From contig NZ_QQWG01000008.1 of the NCBI RefSeq assembly GCF_003863355.1, positions 124,001 through 188,000 on the forward strand: a stretch of DNA of 64,000 bases. Direction: 5' to 3'. The notes under the pieces were generated by a model. That model worked only from the letters and a program-made list of their open reading frames with translations, searched no databases and was not told the DNA's origin. The stretch comes from Ancylomarina euxina. GTDB taxonomy: Bacteria; Bacteroidota; Bacteroidia; Bacteroidales; Marinifilaceae. Both the position numbers and the translations under genes were made by a program. Numbering within the stretch: the stretch's first letter is position 1; every line of letters starts with the position of its first letter. Shown here in pieces: positions 11,071 through 20,578 of this stretch.

Positions 11071-11637
11071 TTACATATCAAATGCAAAACCTATTGTCAC
11101 AAAACCAGCATTACCATAACCCAATTCTGTAAAAATGTCGATATTCTCACTTATATTGTATCGACCTCCAATCAGAATTCCTAAATCGAATAAAAAGTTA
11201 TTCTCTTTATTATTAATCCCTTTTTCAGCTATAATATGCTCCAAAGAGAAACCTGTTTTTAATGAGGCATATAAGTCTACTCCAAACTCAGGAGATAGAT
11301 GTATCGCATCCAAGAGGTCATTCAAATCATAAGAGACCACTCCTCCAAAACGATAATAGTTATGAGTAATCTCAGTAAAGTCATTAAACAATGATTCATT
11401 CTTCTGTCCAGCAAAACCAATATAAGCACCTAAACGGAACCCATCACGCCAAGGCTTATCAGCCTGAATCAAAAATGATGGGTATTGTATTTCATTTCCA
11501 TTTTTAAAATTGTGATCAAACTTCCCGTATTTAGCAAATGGCAATCCTACCTGAATTCTTAAACCCTCCTCTACTTTCTGTGAAAATAAAGACAAAGATA
11601 AAAAAGACAGAACGGCTAAAACGACATATTTCTTCAT
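11071..11637 (-). CDS. Putative outer-membrane beta-barrel protein
   Basis: Signal peptide (MKKYVVLAVLSFLSLSLFSQ), alternating hydrophobic strands, aromatic C-terminal region (GFAFDM). Confidence 0.6.
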   Translation of the reverse strand: MKKYVVLAVLSFLSLSLFSQKVEEGLRIQVGLPFAKYGKFDHNFKNGNEIQYPSFLIQADKPWRDGFRLGAYIGFAGQKNESLFNDFTEITHNYYRFGGVVSYDLNDLLDAIHLSPEFGVDLYASLKTGFSLEHIIAEKGINNKENNFLFDLGILIGGRYNISENIDIFTELGYGNAGFVTIGFAFDM

Positions 11638-11657
11638 GTGAATATTATAATAGGTGA

Positions 11658-12116
11658 TTATTTTTTTGAATACTTTGAAAGAGATCCTAATAACTCAGCT
11701 CTTTGTTCCTTTGATAAGGCTGATAAGCTAATCCCTTGATATTTGGCCAAACCTTTAGCACTCATCTGAAAAAGATATAAATCCTCTCTTAATCCCAGAT
11801 TACGCTTTTCTAACTCAAAATGCGAAAATGTTTGTTTACTTATCTCAATCGATTTAAACTTATCGTGGAATGGATGTAAAGGGTAATAACGCATAATCAA
11901 CTTATCATCAGTCTCCTTATAAATAATAAAATTATACTCACGTGCTAAATTAAGCACTATAAGCAACACATAAATTACAAACACCCCTGCAATAATAAAA
12001 TTCATATGTACAGGATCTTGATATACCGTAAGAACCGTTAAACTCAGATATACAAAAGTTACAATATAATAAAATAGCTTAATATGTGCCGCTCGGTTCT
12101 GATTGCTTAGTGTCAT
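11658..12116 (-). CDS. Hypothetical membrane protein with two N-terminal TM helices (PH-like)
   Basis: Open frame with two TM segments then soluble domain. Confidence 0.6.
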   Translation of the reverse strand: MTLSNQNRAAHIKLFYYIVTFVYLSLTVLTVYQDPVHMNFIIAGVFVIYVLLIVLNLAREYNFIIYKETDDKLIMRYYPLHPFHDKFKSIEISKQTFSHFELEKRNLGLREDLYLFQMSAKGLAKYQGISLSALSKEQRAELLGSLSKYSKK

Positions 12117-12256
12117 ATGAGTATCAATATAAAATTTTGGTATATGATCGATTAATCTAAATAGCCTTAGTCCTTATTTTTGAAATCAGCAAGTTTGACA
12201 TCACTCGCTAAAATACTATATTTGACCAAAGTTAGAAACTATAAATAAGTTAGCAA

Positions 12257-13318
12257 ATGAGTCCTCAATCTTACGATTTAATTTTTACTGAAAGCATTGA
12301 AAAAGAGCTTGGCAAAATTTTGGAAACTTATTCCAAGTCAAAAATTTTTATCCTTATGGATTCAGGTGCGCAAGAGCATTGTTGGCATCTTCTATCAGAA
12401 AACAAAAAATTACAAAGTTTCCCTAAGCTTATAATTGAGTGTGGGGAGCAAAATAAATCATTAGAGTCAGTTGTTAAAGCCTGGGAATTTCTAGGTGAAA
12501 ATGGAGCTAATCGACACAGTCTGGTCATCAATATTGGTGGTGGCATGATGTCTGATTTAGGTGGTTTTGTTGCATCTACATTTAAGCGTGGCTGTCATTT
12601 TATTAATATACCAACAACCTTACTCTCACAAATTGATGCTTCTGTTGGCGGAAAAACAGGATTCAATTTTAATGGGCTTAAAAACGAAATTGGTGTTATC
12701 AATCAACCGGACATGGTTGTTATTAGCCCTGAATTCCTAAAAACATTACCAATGAAGGAATTCAAATCTGGCTTTGCTGAAATGTTGAAACATGCAATCA
12801 TTTATAGTCAGAACTATTTAGATGAGCTTATTTCCTTTAATTTCGATGATATAAACTATTCCAGATTACTAAATCTGATTAGAAAATCGGTAGCAGTAAA
12901 ACAAGAGTTTGTGATGAAAGATCCGATGGAGAGAGATGTGAGAAAAGTTCTAAACTTTGGTCACACTATAGGTCATGCTTTCGAAAGCTATGCCCATCGT
13001 CATAAGCTTGATTTATACCATGGTGAGGCTGTAGCGCTTGGTATGATAGGGGAACTTTACTTATCGGTAAAGAAAAAAGCATTCCCTCAAGATAAATTTG
13101 AAGAGATAGTGAAATATATAACAGATATTTACTCAGACTTTTCTATTTTTGCGAAGGATTACCCCGAATTATATCAATTGATGTTACACGATAAGAAAAA
13201 TAGTGACGAAGGAGTCAATTTTACTCTTCTTCCAAATGTTGGTGCTTATACAATAAATAACATCTGCACAGAAGAAGAAATATTTGAAGCTCTCAATCAG
13301 TATGGAAAAAGAAATTAA
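12257..13318 (+). CDS. aroB: 3-dehydroquinate synthase
   Basis: GGGMMSDLGGFVASTFKRG, PTTLLSQIDASVGGKTGFN, LNFGHTIGHAFE, HGEAVALGM motifs. Confidence 0.96.
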   Translation: MSPQSYDLIFTESIEKELGKILETYSKSKIFILMDSGAQEHCWHLLSENKKLQSFPKLIIECGEQNKSLESVVKAWEFLGENGANRHSLVINIGGGMMSDLGGFVASTFKRGCHFINIPTTLLSQIDASVGGKTGFNFNGLKNEIGVINQPDMVVISPEFLKTLPMKEFKSGFAEMLKHAIIYSQNYLDELISFNFDDINYSRLLNLIRKSVAVKQEFVMKDPMERDVRKVLNFGHTIGHAFESYAHRHKLDLYHGEAVALGMIGELYLSVKKKAFPQDKFEEIVKYITDIYSDFSIFAKDYPELYQLMLHDKKNSDEGVNFTLLPNVGAYTINNICTEEEIFEALNQYGKRN

Positions 13319-13319
13319 G

Positions 13320-13850
13320 ATGGACGTTAAACTTCAAGAAGCAAAAAACTCAATTAGAGATATCGTTGATTTTCCTAAAGAAGGTATTGTATTTAAAGAT
13401 ATCACTACCATGTTGAAGGATCAAAAACACCTAAACACTTTGGTTGAATCTCTTTATGAGCAATATAAGAACAGAGGTATTACAAAAGTTGTAGGACTCG
13501 AAAGCCGCGGTTTTATTCTAGGTACTGTTTTAGCCTATAAATTAGGAGCTGGATTTGTACCTGTACGTAAACCAGGAAAATTACCTGCACCTACTTATTC
13601 CGAAAAATATTCTCTTGAGTATGGAGAAGATGAAATGTTCATTCACCAAGATGCTTTGAATTCTGAGGATGTCATTTTAGTACACGATGATTTATTAGCA
13701 ACTGGAGGAACAGCCAAAGCATCGATAAATCTAATCAGCAAATTCAATGTTAAGGATGTTTATATTAACTTCCTTGTTGAGTTAGACTTCTTAAACGGAC
13801 GTGAAAAATTAGATACTCATTATCAAGTTGATTCTCTTTTCCATTTCTAA
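13320..13850 (+). CDS. apt: Adenine phosphoribosyltransferase
   Basis: DFPKEGIVFKDITTML, GLESRGFILG, VHDDLLATGGTAKA; Met at 13320 is the likely start. Confidence 0.95.
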   Translation: MDVKLQEAKNSIRDIVDFPKEGIVFKDITTMLKDQKHLNTLVESLYEQYKNRGITKVVGLESRGFILGTVLAYKLGAGFVPVRKPGKLPAPTYSEKYSLEYGEDEMFIHQDALNSEDVILVHDDLLATGGTAKASINLISKFNVKDVYINFLVELDFLNGREKLDTHYQVDSLFHF

Positions 13851-13878
13851 ACAATAGAAATTAAGGAATTACACCATA

Positions 13879-13919
13879 CAGCCGTTGGGAAATTCAATTT
13901 TCTAACGGCTGATTTTTTG
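13879..13919 (+). terminator. Intrinsic terminator after apt
   Basis: CAGCCGTT...AACGGCTG followed by TTTTTT. Confidence 0.8.
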
Positions 13920-14044
13920 TACAGTTATTTTTAAGGATAAAGGTTAAAGGGATAAGGATAAAAGTTATTTCCACTTTTGTACTTTCCCACACGTTTACTC
14001 TTTACTCATTCACTTTTTAACTCTTTCACTCATAACCAGAAGCC

Positions 14045-15271
14045 ATGCATTACACTATATCAAAACCAGAAAAAAACATTGAAGGGAAAATTACTGTTCC
14101 CTCATCGAAAAGCATTTCGAATCGTGTACAAATCATTAATGCTTTAAGTTATAGTTTTGAACCCATTAAGAATCTATCTACTTGTGATGATTCTAAGGTT
14201 ATGCAAGAGGTTTTATTTTCTAACACTAATGTTTTTGATATTGGCCATGCAGGTACAAGTATGCGATTTTTAACAGCTTACTTATCAAAAATATTAGGTG
14301 AATGGACCCTTACTGGTTCTGATCGAATGAAAGAGAGACCTATATCTGTATTAGTAGATGCACTGAATTCATTGGGAGCCCAAATCACCTATCTGGAAAA
14401 AGAAGGCTATCCTCCTTTAAAAATAATGGGATCGAATATCACGGGTAAAGACGTTGAATTAGCTGGTAACACCAGCTCTCAATACATCTCAGCCATCCTA
14501 CTTATTGCTCCTACTCTTGAAAATGGTCTTCGCATCAAACTACAGGGAAAAATTGTATCTCGTTCATATATCGAGATGACTCTGGCTATCATGGAAGAGT
14601 TTGGAATCCAGTCGGAGTTTAAAAACAATGAGATTTACATCGCGAATCAAACCTATAAGGTTATGCCTTACACTGTAGAAGGTGATTGGTCGGGAGCCTC
14701 TTATTGGTATGCCTTTATGGCCCTGGCTCCCAAAGGGAAACTCTTTCTGGATGGGCTCAGAAAAAACAGTTTTCAGGGAGATTCAGGTTTAATTAATGTG
14801 TTTGAGAAACTTGGTGTTAAAACCAATTTCACTAAAAAAGGGATGTATATCGAACAAACTAATGAGGTTTGTAAAAAACTGGTTTTCGATTTTATCGAAA
14901 TGCCAGACTTGGCACAAACATTTGCAGTGGTTTCTGCCTTAAAGAATATCCCTTTCCATTTTAAAGGCCTTGAAACGCTTAAAATAAAGGAAACCAATCG
15001 TATTGCAGCGCTTATCGATGAATTGGCGAAATTGGGCTATGTTCTTTATGAACCTCAGGAAGGAGAGTTAGCTTGGGATGGCGAAATGAAAGCTGAAAAC
15101 GAAGAGATTATCATTAAAACCTATCACGATCACAGAATGGCCATGGCTTTTGCTCCAATTGCAATGGTTCGTCCAGAAATTAAAATTGATGATCCAATGG
15201 TTGTCAACAAATCTTACCCAAACTTCTGGGAACAACTTAAAGAAACTGGATTCCAGATTAATCAAGGGTAA
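14045..15271 (+). CDS. aroA: 3-phosphoshikimate 1-carboxyvinyltransferase (EPSP synthase)
   Basis: PSSKSISNRVQIINAL, GHAGTSMRFLTAYL, GSDRMKERPI, KTYHDHRMAMAFAP motifs. Confidence 0.95.
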   Translation: MHYTISKPEKNIEGKITVPSSKSISNRVQIINALSYSFEPIKNLSTCDDSKVMQEVLFSNTNVFDIGHAGTSMRFLTAYLSKILGEWTLTGSDRMKERPISVLVDALNSLGAQITYLEKEGYPPLKIMGSNITGKDVELAGNTSSQYISAILLIAPTLENGLRIKLQGKIVSRSYIEMTLAIMEEFGIQSEFKNNEIYIANQTYKVMPYTVEGDWSGASYWYAFMALAPKGKLFLDGLRKNSFQGDSGLINVFEKLGVKTNFTKKGMYIEQTNEVCKKLVFDFIEMPDLAQTFAVVSALKNIPFHFKGLETLKIKETNRIAALIDELAKLGYVLYEPQEGELAWDGEMKAENEEIIIKTYHDHRMAMAFAPIAMVRPEIKIDDPMVVNKSYPNFWEQLKETGFQINQG

Positions 15272-15305
15272 TGATTTGGAGATGTGGTGATATGTTGATT
15301 TGAAA

Positions 15306-15362
15306 ATAAACCACGAATTCACGAATGAATTTCTAAAAAATAGCATTCGCGAATTCGTGTGA
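15306..15362. repeat. Imperfect inverted repeat (stem CACGAATTC / GAATTCGTG)
   Basis: ccaCGAATTCacgaATGaatttctaaaaaatagCATtcgcGAATTCGtg; in aroA/ubiA convergent gap. Confidence 0.7.
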
Positions 15363-15390
15363 TTTTAATGAATTCCAAGACTCAACTAAA

Positions 15391-15474
15391 GGTTTTCCAA
15401 ATTCCCCTGATGGTTTTCAGAATTCCTCTGAGCTATTCCCGGATTCCCATGGTCATTTTCCACATTATCCTCTG
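15391..15474. repeat. Four degenerate 21-nt tandem units
   Basis: ggttttccaaattcccctgat / ggttttcagaattcctctgag / ctattcccggattcccatggt / cattttccacattatcctctg. Confidence 0.6.
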
Positions 15475-15567
15475 CAATATCTATCAAGTGTTTTACTCTT
15501 ATCGAGAATCAGTGGCTCATATTAAACCATTAACAAAATCCCAGCATTGCATTCAATGGAATATCAA

Positions 15568-16434
15568 TCATAAATAAAGCCTATCAATACTGATCATGAT
15601 CATGATGAGTAAAAAATACAAGTTCAGTTGAAGGAATAATTTTTGAACAGAAAGTCTATCGTAGTTTTTCAGAATAGGAAAACTGTAAACAATAATCCAC
15701 AAAGACAGGATCAATAAGCCCCATATGGCAAACTGAGAGCTGATCACATCGTACATCGGTAATAGAAGAGCAACCATAATGGTTGCCAGCATCCAAATAA
15801 GTGTGATGAAATGGATCTGCTTTACTGAAAAGACATCCGTCAGCACTTTAAAACCGCCCCGTTTATAATCTTCACCATAAAGCAATAACAATAGCCAGAA
15901 ATGAGGAATTTGGCCTATAAAGAAGAAGAATGCCAAGGCCAGTATTGGAGGTGCCAGAATATCACCCCCAGCAGCCACATAGCCAATTAATGGGGGAAAA
16001 GCGCCACTCAAAGCTCCGGGAACAACAGCAAAGGCAGAAATTTGTTTTAAGGGTGTGTAAAGTAGATTATACCACAGAATAGAAAAAAGAGCAATATAAA
16101 AACTCAACATCGTTCCACCCCAAACTAGCAAGCCACAACCAACTAGTAAGAATAATAGGCTCCAAACAAACGCCTCATTAACACTCAACTTTCCTGCTGG
16201 AATCGGCCGAAACATTGTTCTATTCATCAAGGCATCTTTCTTATGCTCCTGAATGTGATTAATGGCTGAAGCGCCAGCAACAATGAATAAAATCCCAAAA
16301 ATCACGGCAGCCATATCCAATGAAAGATCAGTAGACTGCAATAAATAGCCCGTGAAACAAGAAACGGCTATAGGAATAGCAATCTTTATTTTTCCCAATT
16401 CAAGTAGGCTGCGAAGTTTTAAAGATATGGACAT
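15568..16434 (-). CDS. UbiA-family prenyltransferase, probably protoheme IX farnesyltransferase-like
   Basis: ASAINHIQEHKKDALMNRTMFRPIPAGKL (N-x3-D-x4-R-like motif), multi-TM; heme O synthase-like spacing. Confidence 0.85.
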   Translation of the reverse strand: MSISLKLRSLLELGKIKIAIPIAVSCFTGYLLQSTDLSLDMAAVIFGILFIVAGASAINHIQEHKKDALMNRTMFRPIPAGKLSVNEAFVWSLLFLLVGCGLLVWGGTMLSFYIALFSILWYNLLYTPLKQISAFAVVPGALSGAFPPLIGYVAAGGDILAPPILALAFFFFIGQIPHFWLLLLLYGEDYKRGGFKVLTDVFSVKQIHFITLIWMLATIMVALLLPMYDVISSQFAIWGLLILSLWIIVYSFPILKNYDRLSVQKLFLQLNLYFLLIMIMISIDRLYL

Positions 16435-16696
16435 AGAATAAAGTATAGAGTACAATTTTCAGTATTATAAAGACACAGGTGACTCTTACTAAAAATATGA
16501 AATTATTCTGATGGTGTTTAATGTGAAAAGTTTTTTTTTAATGACTTAGCTTATTTAGACTAGCTTAGAATCGATACAAATAAGTTGAAATTCAGGCTAT
16601 ATAATGTTTACGAAAGGATCTTGCTTTCTAAAACATGAGATTAAAGCGTCACATATAAAAATAAGAGCATAATAACCTGACAGGAAACAATAAGAC

Positions 16697-16733
16697 ATAA
16701 AAAAGGAGAAGCTACCCAAAGCTTCTCCTTTTA
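16697..16733 (-). terminator. Intrinsic terminator, near-copy of the deoD 3' terminator
   Basis: AAAAAGGAGAAGCT-acccaa-AGCTTCTCCTTTT; poly-U on minus strand. Confidence 0.75.
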
Positions 16734-16784
16734 AAATGCAATCTATTTCGATCTAAATTTTAAACCAATAAATCATCCTCTCCA

Positions 16785-17215
16785 CAACCATTCTCAGTTT
16801 GCAAAAAAAGGTGAAACAACCGAAAAGATGTGTTTCAATGACTGTGAAGAGAATGCAACAGGCAAGTCTAGATTAAAAAAAAGAGCAAAACCCAAAACCT
16901 ATTTTCAATTCCATTAAATCAGATCCGACCAAAGATGATTTAATAAAGTTTGTACTGGAGTACCAAACAGAGTTTACTGAGGGTTCTGCTCTATTCACCG
17001 ACTAACTAAATCCGTTATAGTAAAAACAACTCAAATTCAAAACAGGGTGGGTGTTGGCCTGAATTATTTTCAAATTACGATAAAATGAAAAGGCCAATTC
17101 CCCTTTGATAATCTGATATAGAAGCCTGCTGTAATGGGATAAATAATGAACAGGACGCCCGACCGACAACCCCAAAACCGTTCTAAGAAACTGCTGACTG
17201 TTCGCATTTCGTACT
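16785..17215 (-). ncRNA. Candidate structured RNA or relic locus (unassigned)
   Basis: No ORF in the track; several local stems (CATTCTC/GAGAATG 16789-16855 enclosing TGAAACA/TGTTTCA; GTTTGtac-tgga-gtaCAAAC 16948-16968; GGCCT..TTTCA/TGAAA..AGGCC 17055-17094); followed on minus strand by a terminator. Confidence 0.35.
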
Positions 17216-17286
17216 TAATTCTCTTTTAATATTGTATTAAGTTCCTAAAAACAATATTATGTCTTTCTGTAAAAAATAATAAAAAA

Positions 17287-17368
17287 TTAAACCACTAAGC
17301 ACACTAAGTACACAAAGGGGAAACGTGATAAAATTAAACTTTGTGTTCGTTGTGCTCTTTGCGGTTAA
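17287..17368. repeat. Long imperfect inverted repeat of the AACCGCAAAG...CACAAAG type
   Basis: Left ttaaaccactaagcacactaagtacacaaag, right ctttgtgttcgttgtgctctttgcggttaa. Confidence 0.75.
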
Positions 17369-17400
17369 TAAAACGAATATCCCATAGGATATTATTTATT

Positions 17401-17625
17401 CTACTTCCTGAGATTTTTTCGTCTTGTTTTTTTCTTTAATCCTCTATACCCAAATAAAAACCCAGCGACTAAAGCAATGAGTAATCCAACAAAATGATTT
17501 TCATCAAAGAAGTACCAAATTATCAAAGCTACAACTTGACTTACTACAACCATAATTAATAATGAATAGATAAATGCTTTTCGTTCTACTTTATCTTTAA
17601 AATTTACGTTGCTATATATCTTCAT
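17401..17625 (-). CDS. Small membrane protein (74 aa), hypothetical
   Basis: Two TM segments, basic C-terminus KKKTRRKNLRK. Confidence 0.6.
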   Translation of the reverse strand: MKIYSNVNFKDKVERKAFIYSLLIMVVVSQVVALIIWYFFDENHFVGLLIALVAGFLFGYRGLKKKTRRKNLRK

Positions 17626-17638
17626 GATTATTCTTTTA

Positions 17639-18652
17639 TTAATTATCTTTTGCGCCTTGTTTTATCCACTCCAAAATCAGATTCTCCTCTTTTTGTGTAA
17701 TAAACCCAGCGTGTCTACCCTTCAATTGCTTGATAATTCGACTGTCGTTAGGTGAAGCAATATTCACGTAATTCCCATCAACTAAAGAAGCATAAGCATA
17801 AGCTTCTCGCAAGTCAGGGTTTTGAGTACCTCCATGACAAGAAATACAAGACTGATCTGTAAAAATTGGTTGAATCATTTCACTAAACTTAAGCTCGCCA
17901 GGAATCGTTGTAAAACGCCATTCGAAATCTTCCGCTAATGCGTTTCCAGCTAAATCTTTAACATCGCTTGTTACAATACAAGTGTACACAAGTCCTGTAT
18001 TCAATTCTGCATCTGGGGTAAATATTACTGTTTTATCAGCATACGTTAATGAGCCAGCAACTTCAGTATCTCCATTTTTAACAACAAACGAGCTGCTGGT
18101 GATGCTCTCAGCATCCATTGCCTCATCAAAAGAAACTTGAATTTTACTATCTGTAAACACCCAGATCTCAGAATCTGCTGGTATGTTTTCGTTTACTGTT
18201 GGCGCAATTAAATCGGGTTCCACTCCCGAGGTAAAACTCCAGTGGTAATCCTGCGCAATTGATTGACCACTTTTACTCTTTACGGCAACAGTAAGCGTAC
18301 AGTTGTATTGTTTTTCGTCGGCAAGTTGCTTTGCAGGTTTAAAAATGGCCGTACTCCCCGAACAAGTCAGTTTCCCATAAACAGAGTATTGTCCCTTATT
18401 CACAACAAAACTATTTTCATCGACTGAGGAAGCATCAATATCCTCGCTAAAAAGAACTGTGATCTCTGAAAAAACATCCACCTGAGCGGCACCATCAGTA
18501 ATATTAGTAGAAACAACACTGAAAGGTGCACTTGTATCTTCTTCCTTTTGACAGCCAAAGACAAGTAAAAGGATAGCCATTACGAATAGCTTGGATAAGC
18601 TTTTAAAAATTTGAATCCCCTTATTCAGGGACTTATGATAAATGTCAGACAT
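17639..18652 (-). CDS. Lipoprotein with tandem bacterial Ig-like (SbsA/Big_5) domains and a CxxCH heme-binding-type C-terminus
   Basis: Lipobox LLLVFGC; two VNENIP...FTSG / FTTIP repeats; DQSCISCHGGTQNPDLR. Confidence 0.75.
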   Translation of the reverse strand: MSDIYHKSLNKGIQIFKSLSKLFVMAILLLVFGCQKEEDTSAPFSVVSTNITDGAAQVDVFSEITVLFSEDIDASSVDENSFVVNKGQYSVYGKLTCSGSTAIFKPAKQLADEKQYNCTLTVAVKSKSGQSIAQDYHWSFTSGVEPDLIAPTVNENIPADSEIWVFTDSKIQVSFDEAMDAESITSSSFVVKNGDTEVAGSLTYADKTVIFTPDAELNTGLVYTCIVTSDVKDLAGNALAEDFEWRFTTIPGELKFSEMIQPIFTDQSCISCHGGTQNPDLREAYAYASLVDGNYVNIASPNDSRIIKQLKGRHAGFITQKEENLILEWIKQGAKDN

Positions 18653-18727
18653 GTTGTTTTTTTAATTTTTATTTAATTATTGACCTTATACTATAAAACA
18701 AGCTTCTCAATAAGTTTTCTCTCCAAT

Positions 18728-18973
18728 TTATCTTTCGTTTTTTCCCTTTTTAGTTATCCATTTATGCAGAAAGTATTGCATCACTAAGCCAATGATTAAC
18801 CAAATAGGAAGGGTATACAATTTTTCTCCTGTAAGTAGTGTATACACTTTTCCCCAGGTAATAATCTCGCCATCCATTACAGGCAAAATTAAGGTCAGCC
18901 CAAGAAACATGAAGACTCCCCAAAACAAACCTGGATAAATCCATGTTTTTAAACCAAAACTCGTATCAAACAT
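18728..18973 (-). CDS. Small membrane protein (81 aa), hypothetical
   Basis: Two TM helices; follows the Sus-like operon in same orientation. Confidence 0.55.
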   Translation of the reverse strand: MFDTSFGLKTWIYPGLFWGVFMFLGLTLILPVMDGEIITWGKVYTLLTGEKLYTLPIWLIIGLVMQYFLHKWITKKGKNER

Positions 18974-19139
18974 TTTTTTACTTTAAAATTCAGAATATTA
19001 AAAAGCCCTCCTGCCTTCAGTACTGAGAAATACACAGGTAGGAGGGCTATTAAACCACTAGCAAGAATTTGCAATAAAATTCGCAGAATACATGCTAGAA
19101 AAATCAAGTATGCTAAATGATTAATTTTAGAATCAATAA

Positions 19140-20447
19140 TTATTCAAAAAACACATACATTTCAGGATCTTCATTGCTTACTAAGTAATAATCCGTACCA
19201 AATTCTTTAATTTCCACAGGCACGATAGTCCAACCTTTAACACTAGTTATCAAAGCCCTTATCGCAACGCCTTTCTCTGTATTCATAACAGCATCAATCC
19301 CTTCTTGATTATCAAAAGGTGGAGACCATTCAAAAACATATTCCGTAGATTTTATAACAACAATATCTTCCGATACTTGTTCAAAATCATCAATTGCAAA
19401 TTTAATGGCTGTCCAATCGTCAAAAAATATCTCAAAAGTTTTTGGTGCCCAGGATTTCAAATATGGATCTACGTCAAATGACTTAAATGATGCTCCATCA
19501 ATTCTCAAACCACTCATCAAAGACAACAGTTTAGGACTAATATACTTTCCTGATGAATCAAATGATTTAGGTCCAAAGAGTTTTGTCACCATTCCATCAA
19601 GCTCTGCCGTATATATCGTTTCGTATTTAAAAGCACCTGTAACATCTACGTCTGTAATATCAAACTGATTCTTGCTAGCATCATATTTAAAAGAACGAAC
19701 GCCAATGCCGTTAAGAACAAGGGGATGATGAAATTCAAAACCTTCATGTGTGAAATTTACGGGCATTAACTCACGTTTTGATTCACCAGCAAGCATATAG
19801 CTCAAAAAAGCAATACTCCTATTCTCATCAAATACCATATTTACAGAAGAATCCCAACCATCAACTGATAAATTGAAATAAAAGGGAACAACTGACTCAT
19901 TTCTTCTGGTCAAATGTTCTGCATGCTTCGCATATTCTCTAAGCTGAGCAGATGTTTCAGCCGTAGCCTTAACTAGCACCATAGGATCTTCATTCACTCT
20001 CTCTGCGAGATACAAAGTGTCACCATCAGCTGATTGTCTAACGAAAGAAAACTCGAGCTCACCACCATATCCTTTACCTAGCTCTCCAATTTCCGGATCA
20101 GTCATCTTGGAAAATTTACTATAGGTATCAAAAATCAAGATTGGCTCTTCGATCATCTTTACAGAATACTCCGCTTGATCAGGATAGTCATACAGATCCC
20201 AATTCATACTTACAGTACCTGTCTCACCAAAATTAAGAATATAAGTATATCCTCCAAATTTATTAGGATTAGGATAATAATGGGTTAACCATCCATATTC
20301 CGAGGAGGTTAAGACTTCTTTAAACTCCTTAACAGCCTCACTGGCTCTTTCGTCCGGAGAAAGATCGAACTCACTTTCAAAATCATTATTACATGCTGTA
20401 AAGGCAAGTAAAATGAGAGAAGTGATATATAAATTTATTTTTTTCAT
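19140..20447 (-). CDS. DUF4302-like lipoprotein
   Basis: Lipobox LILLAFTAC; SSEYGWLTHYYPNPNKFGGYTYILNFGETGTVSM region typical of DUF4302. Confidence 0.75.
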   Translation of the reverse strand: MKKINLYITSLILLAFTACNNDFESEFDLSPDERASEAVKEFKEVLTSSEYGWLTHYYPNPNKFGGYTYILNFGETGTVSMNWDLYDYPDQAEYSVKMIEEPILIFDTYSKFSKMTDPEIGELGKGYGGELEFSFVRQSADGDTLYLAERVNEDPMVLVKATAETSAQLREYAKHAEHLTRRNESVVPFYFNLSVDGWDSSVNMVFDENRSIAFLSYMLAGESKRELMPVNFTHEGFEFHHPLVLNGIGVRSFKYDASKNQFDITDVDVTGAFKYETIYTAELDGMVTKLFGPKSFDSSGKYISPKLLSLMSGLRIDGASFKSFDVDPYLKSWAPKTFEIFFDDWTAIKFAIDDFEQVSEDIVVIKSTEYVFEWSPPFDNQEGIDAVMNTEKGVAIRALITSVKGWTIVPVEIKEFGTDYYLVSNEDPEMYVFFE

Positions 20448-20578
20448 TTGATTCTAATTTTAGATTAAGGTCATATGAAAGTCGCCCAACGCTGATCGAA
20501 CTCATGCTGATAGATCGTCGATTTTGTGTGAAATCGAATAGCTTGCGGCTCCTTTCATAAACATCCTATTTTTATCTT

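Noticed and set aside
15391-15474. CRISPR-like array
   Set aside because: Units are contiguous and degenerate, with no spacers and no cas genes in the window.
15359-15577. 72-aa ORF after aroA
   Set aside because: Translation derives from four degenerate 21-nt repeats; no start-region support; treated as repeat DNA.
16741-17260. Hypothesis that this locus is tmRNA or RNase P RNA
   Set aside because: Neither the tmRNA ends/tag-coding sequence nor RNase P hallmark segments (e.g. GAGGAAAGTCC) were seen on either strand.
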